A stretch of 64,000 bases of DNA from Collybia mongolica (Eukaryota; Basidiomycota; Agaricomycetes; Agaricales; Clitocybaceae): the NCBI GenBank assembly GCA_013420905.1, contig JAAXNY010000001.1, positions 6,572,001-6,636,000 on the forward strand, given 5' to 3'. Within the stretch, counting starts at the first letter, position 1, and each line of letters begins with the position of its first letter. Below the pieces are notes generated by a model, which saw only the letters and a list, made by a program, of their open reading frames with translations, was not told the DNA's origin and did no database searches. The position numbers and the translations under genes were made by a program. Below, one piece after another: positions 58,471-64,000 of the stretch.

Positions 58471-61400
58471 CTACGTTATTCCTAATCGCTGGAACATCTC
58501 ATCAAGAGTTTTGAAGGCGACAGGTTTGACAAGGCTAAGGATATAAATATTTCACAAACTCTTCACATTGTTCAAGATAGGAGACTTACTAGCCATCAAC
58601 ACCTGCATCAAAAGCCCGCCGTTTGTCTTCCAAGGAAGACATCCCAGTAAGTGCAAGAATGCGGGTAGAATGGGCAGGTTTAGCCGCATCTAAGCGCGTG
58701 GATTCAATATGGCGGATCTCTGCAGTGGCAGCGACACCTGTCGGTTTGTCGGACAACATTTTCAAGGAATGAGAAAAAAGGAACACAGACCATCAAGTAC
58801 TGGCATTGAGAGATCCAGTAAAACAACACTGATATGCAAATTAGAAATGGGCACGCTAGAAAAGAGAAATCCACTCGCTCAAACGGCCCGTCGCGTTTAT
58901 AAACTGAGACACCATCACGCCCGTCAACCGCATCACGAAAGTCATAACCCTATGTGTGATCGTAGTGGTTAGTAAACAGATTAACCATGCCTCATCATTA
59001 TTCACCTTTTGCGACAGCCATTTTAGGCTAAATGTGAATCCGAGAAAATCAATATTATACCTTGAGAGAGAAAGAGCCATATCAGGGCTTACAGTAGATT
59101 TCTGAGAATGCTGTTGTCTTCCACAACGAGGACCCTAAAACGGCGTTCCGATGTGTCGACTGTCCCAACTGAGGACTTCAAGAGCGAACCGCCAGAACCA
59201 ATCGAGATAGTGGGCAAGACTGGGTCTGGACCTAGTGTCATTTCCTGAGATATGGACGGTAGTGGTTGCCACGAACCCACGGCAGCACTTGCCGTAGAAG
59301 ATCGAGGGGACATGGGAGGCCGGGGTGGGTGTCTATGAGACCATGTATGACGTTCTTCTGAATTGCGACGTGGCATGCCAGAAACAGACCGTTCCTTCTC
59401 GTCACTCATGGGCAGATTTTGTTGCACTCCGGTACCGGTGTACCTGGCCTCTGGGGACGACGCTCGTGATCGTGAGCCGATGTTCAAAGCATGAAGGCAC
59501 AATTTCAGGATCGACCTCAATCGAGAAGGTCCACCGGGTTTATACAGGATCCGACAAAACCCGCCTATTCGTTCGTGGTCACTCGCTACAGCCATAACTG
59601 TCGGATTTCCGCGCGCAGCAGAAAGGATAATGTATGGTCGAGATGTATCACGACGCTCGGTTGCGGCGGATATCGGTGCAGGATCATCGTTGAGAATAAC
59701 GATGTCCCCGTTATCATGGCCAGTCGCCATCTCAAAACCCCACCACAATGTAAGATAAGTTTGCAAAACCTCCTTGAGGAGCTTGGTGCCTCCATGTGAA
59801 GAGTCGAACCCAACAAGTGAGATTGTTGGGAGGTTAACAATGTCATCCACTTTAAAGGGCCTCATTTCTGGTGATGCTTCTTCATCCTCCAACCTTTCAG
59901 CTGAGAAAGTGACCTTGATATCCGTTCCCGAACCCTCCTCGCTCCATACTTCAACTTTGCCCCCAACGCTTTCAGACGTGACTATGCTGTTGACAATGGC
60001 AAGTCCAAGGCCAGTCCCAGTTTGCAGGGGGTTTTCTTGCGAGAATGGATGGAAGAGTTGGTTCTGTGATATGGACGGACGTCAGTAGCGAACAAGACTG
60101 AAACCTGTTAATATACTTTAAGGAAGTTTTGACTAATACCCTATATACCCAAGTCAGGATTTTCTTGGCATAAAAGCAATATAGTATTCGCTAACCTTGC
60201 CTGTATCAAGTACCGCTAGCTCGATCTTCACCTTATTAGGAGGGTCTTCCTCGGCACGAGGCAGTTCGCGAAGCGAAACATGAACAAACCCATTCTACAA
60301 GTGATCAAGCAATTAACGCTAGTCCAACGAGCCTTTAAACTAACTCACTTTAGTAAACTTCAGGCTGTTTCCAAACACATTCATGAGAACCCGGCGAATC
60401 CCACCCTTTTCGCATTTAAGCACCCATCCCTACAGATAGGGAGATATTGATGAACGTAAGGCCCAAGAAGATCGTGGCACATTACCTCTCCGCGATGCCC
60501 GATATCAACTACAGTCTCAACTAAGGCTCTTCGGATTGCCACTGGCGAGCCCCGGTCCTCTTTTGGGGGTGAGTAGACACTGCCAATCCCCGAATCACCC
60601 AGATTCGCCGTCCGGGCTCGATGGCCAATCCAGCAGCCGTCGATCGCTTCCTCAACAAGTTGCATCAAATCGACCCTGCAGAGAGCCAATTTAAAAGGAT
60701 GAGCAGACCTTGAAAATATGTAAACTGACTTCGAAGGAACTATCACATTTTCAACCCCTCCGGCCTTTGAGTTCCCGCTAAGTTTCGTGAAATCAAGAAC
60801 GTGATTCACGGTCTCTACTAAGGAAGTCCCACAGGCCTGTACGGTTTGTAGAAATGAGAGCTGCGAATGATTGAGATAACTATCACTAAGAAGCTCAGCC
60901 GCCGCAAGGATCTACAGAATAATGTTAACTTTGAAGGATGGTTGGATGGTTACTCTACGAACACCATGCAAAGGCGTGCGAAGCTCGTGCGAGATGCTGA
61001 AGACAACGCGTAAGCAACCTATGTGACGTAGAACACGAACTCTTACTTGGAGATGAATAGACTTTTCGCCTTGTCTGCAAGAATCATCCGCCGTTTGAGG
61101 ACGGCCGACAAGATAATAACACCTAAACATAATCATGGTTAGTTCCATCACGAACTCTGGCACCTCCGAGTTACCTATTGCCCGTAAGTACGACAATTCA
61201 TGGCCTTCGAGCTGAGATATGCGTCAATAAATTGGCACAACGGCAGCAAGGCTTTCTCACATAGCGCTTCGATTGATCAGATACGGTGTACGCGCAAAGG
61301 AGAGCAAACGGCCTCTTATCAATGTTATAGATCGGAACGGCTTGCGAGACGGTTAGTGTTGAGACCAATGTACGTGAGCATCGACTCACTAAGGGCATAC

Positions 61401-64000
61401 TCTATGCGGGCCGGTAAAAATGGTCGGAAACTCGGAGGGACGATGCCTTCTGATATTTTGCCATCAGGGTGTTTAGCAAAAAACGCGTTGAGTTTGTGGT
61501 ACTCCTCGGATGAGAGCTGTCGCTGTGTCGCTTCCTGTTGCGGGTCTCCATGGTGCATGATCACCGACACACTTCCTTCGGCGCTCATTGATTCCAGAAC
61601 TTCGCAGTGTGAAACGTCCATTACGATAACGCCTTCCACGTCAAGCGTGCGTTTGACAAGTTTGGCAGCTCGGTCGTAGACTTTATCCATCGAAGATCCC
61701 ACGATGGTTTCGGGACGGTCATTTTTATTTTGGGCATGTGCCTCCGTATCAATTTCCAGGCATTCCCGACTAAATTGTTCCATCTGCAAGGGGTAAAGAG
61801 GCAAGTCAGACTGAAGGTGTGTATAGCCTTACCGAATTCTGGATCCGATCTCGAATCCGCAGTTGAATCTAGAAAATGTGACCAGATATCAATAAAAGTA
61901 AGACATGTCTTGTCAAAAATTTTCTCGCCTTGTCCCTCCAAAGCTCCATTTCACGCATTGCAATTGCCTATGCAAAGGGGAATCAGCAACCGGACACACT
62001 GTCCGATCAAATGACACACCGCAAATTCCTTGAGAGTGTGCCTTTGACGAGGTGAAAAATCCTCTCGTGGGGCATCATCAATGACAGCCAATCTAAAAGT
62101 TGCTGAGTCACACTGTCATATCAATACTGCAAACCATTGACGCTACTGACGTTCCAATGTTAAATCCGTCTTGTGTCCTCAGTGGAGCACCTGCGTAAAA
62201 CCTGATATTCGGGTTACCAGTCACCAGCGGCTACAAGCAAGAGATATAAGAGTCCGAATCCACGACGCATTAGTTGAAGTCGTAACCGTACATTCTTCAC
62301 AAACCGCCAATCATGATAGGTATCTAGTATAACCATTGGCTCGTCACCTCTGTTGTATTTATCAGCCCTGGGTCTGCAATATGGTGATTCGCAGAGTTGA
62401 AAAAACTCACCGTTGCAAGATCGAATGAGCGCAGAACGCATGCATCCGTGTACAACTCGAAGCCTTAATACCCCCTAAGATTCCCACATGTTCAACAGGT
62501 CAAAAGGATCATATCGTCAGTTTCGGGGTCAAACTCAACAACAAAAACAGAATCATTACATTCAGATTTAAACCACCTAGATTAATTCGAAGAGGAAGTG
62601 TTTAACATCAACATTTTACAACTATATGTTTCGATGCTCACTGCTCGTTGCCATCAATTAGAGATATTATCACGCCCTTGGTGTTGAATACCAGCTTCGC
62701 AAGGTGTGCTATTCGGTCGAAGTTAAGATCCGGTCCCGTATTCCAGATGTTAAATCTACCAAGTGTATAAGCTACTACAAAGTGTAGACAAGAAAACTGG
62801 AACCCACTTATATAGCGCGCGCCTCCGCTCGGGCTCATCTGGTGGATTAGGAGGTGCCAGATAACCCAACTCACCGAACATCTGCTCCTCCTTCGCTGCG
62901 CGTCCAGCCTTGACCGATGTAATACTTTCCGATGCTACTCTGCCTCCAGGGTATTTCGGTTCTCGGGGAGACGAGACAGGTAGAGGTGACGACGTTTGCC
63001 GTGTCAAGCATACTCGGCGCGGGAGCGCCGGTACAGATACCGTCCCCATCTCCGTCAGTGGAATAGCGGACCGGACAACAGTCGAAACGGAGGGCGAGGC
63101 CTCAGCAGTGTGTTTCTTAGTATCGACGTTCCCAAAGTAGTCTCCGTGCATCTCACTCAGGCTACTGCTATGATGTGAAGCGACTGCGGGGGCGGACGCA
63201 GGTGGAATACCAAGATAAGGAAGCGCAGATGACGACGCTCCCTCTTCTACGATAAATACCCCGCTGTCTTGATCGGTTGCCGTGCCTGTGACAGCTAAAT
63301 CTGCAGGGCTGCCCACGATGGGCGTCAGGCGCGCGGAACCCGCGCTCGGGTCTATAGTATGGGTATGACTAATCCCGTTGCTGTCAACGTCGGTTGTTCC
63401 ATGCCAGAAACTTGTGAGGCGAGGTTTGCGGCTGCCTCCAGGCGTTAAGAGGTGATCATGCTGAAAGTGTATCTCTGGGGGATGTGCACCGGGAACGGCC
63501 GCCATGACGCCACGCATGGGATCGGTCAATTCGTGTTCCGGGGAGGGGAGGGCGAGAGGTGAGATATCTACCCGCGCAGCCGCCCAACGCATGGTTGCAA
63601 CAGCTGTCTGGACGTCAGAGTTGGAATGGGCAGAAGATGATAACGTTTCTTGTGAGTGAATGGAGGTTGAGAACGAATTGCGCATGCGATGGTTGGGTAA
63701 AGGGAGCTTTATGGGTGCGGCAGGGCGGAATCGGTTAAGTGATAACGTGACGGACGGCGAGATTGATGCAGGCCCCCCAGGAGGCTCAGGCTTTGCAGGG
63801 TCGCCCGTGTTCAACTCGGGATTGTTTTGTGAAGCCTGGTAACTATCCGTGGCAGGCTTCTGGTGGGAAAGTGGTGTAGGAGCAGGATCTGAAGGAGAGG
63901 GAAAGAGCGAAACGACGTATGATCGGGGGGGGTTAGGTGTCTGGTGAGGGTCCCAACGTCCCGAGGCGTATGCACTGATAAATGTAGCCCAGTCACAATC
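58471..64000 (-). CDS. GAF-containing hybrid histidine kinase, 5' end beyond window
   Basis: Reverse-strand gene, open to the window edge, so the start is missing. Order: [16 protein letters not shown], a long Ser/Pro-rich region, then a GAF-type sensor ([58 protein letters not shown]). Next is the dimerisation H-box [12 protein letters not shown] and the ATPase N ([15 protein letters not shown]), G1 (LDTGKGIS) and G2 (GTGLGLAIV) boxes. The receiver has [14 protein letters not shown], phospho-acceptor Asp in [14 protein letters not shown], and Lys in GYLVKPVAF; the stop is at 58471-58473. The protein autophosphorylates on His and passes phosphate to its receiver, feeding an HOG-type relay. 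The receiver exon join needs a GC donor (58829-58878). The sensed signal is unknown. Confidence 0.9.

Overview
The window is nuclear DNA from a filamentous basidiomycete, most likely an agaricomycete. Almost every real gene is broken by introns of about 46-67 nt with GT (sometimes GC) donors. The recognisable proteins are fungal: a Crz1-type zinc-finger factor, Sde2, a complex I subunit, a hybrid histidine kinase, a pepsin-like protease and a 4-TM MARVEL-like protein. I rebuilt gene models by hand from splice signals and reading frame, so boundaries are predictions; where stated, the summed exon lengths divide by three.

Layout. 0-3.7 kb: a decayed DDE transposase and AT-rich repeat DNA with a possible poly(A)-tailed SINE-like unit. 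3.7-13 kb: three consecutive same-strand genes for two-finger C2H2 transcription-factor-like proteins. 14.2-15.2 kb: a MARVEL-like membrane protein. 15.2-21.2 kb: gene-poor. 21.3-23.9 kb: the Crz1-type calcineurin-responsive factor. 25-27 kb: an uncertain reverse-strand gene. 27.3-29.9 kb: a large leucine-rich-repeat protein. 33.9-36.5 kb: a conserved protein of unknown function. 36.8-45 kb: a transposon island with an apparently intact Tc1 element, older decayed elements, an intron-containing tRNA-Arg and a hAT-type MITE.

46-64 kb is a dense housekeeping and secretory stretch: a DUF1295 reductase-family membrane protein, a frameshifted secreted-protein pseudogene, Sde2, a secreted aspartic protease with a long Gly/Ala-rich spacer, a probable peroxisomal enoyl-CoA isomerase/hydratase divergent from a complex I subunit, a secreted GPI-type ThuA-domain protein, and a GAF-containing hybrid histidine kinase whose 5' end lies beyond the window.

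There is no operon or pathway cluster. The most notable observations are: four zinc-finger genes sharing one phase-1 intron at the same place in the first finger; four probable GC-AG introns in four neighbouring genes (54-59 kb), one of which decides whether the isomerase ends in a peroxisomal SRL signal; a Tc1 element with about 211-bp inverted repeats that themselves end in an inverted motif; and a MITE with a perfect 8-bp target duplication and four subterminal repeats.
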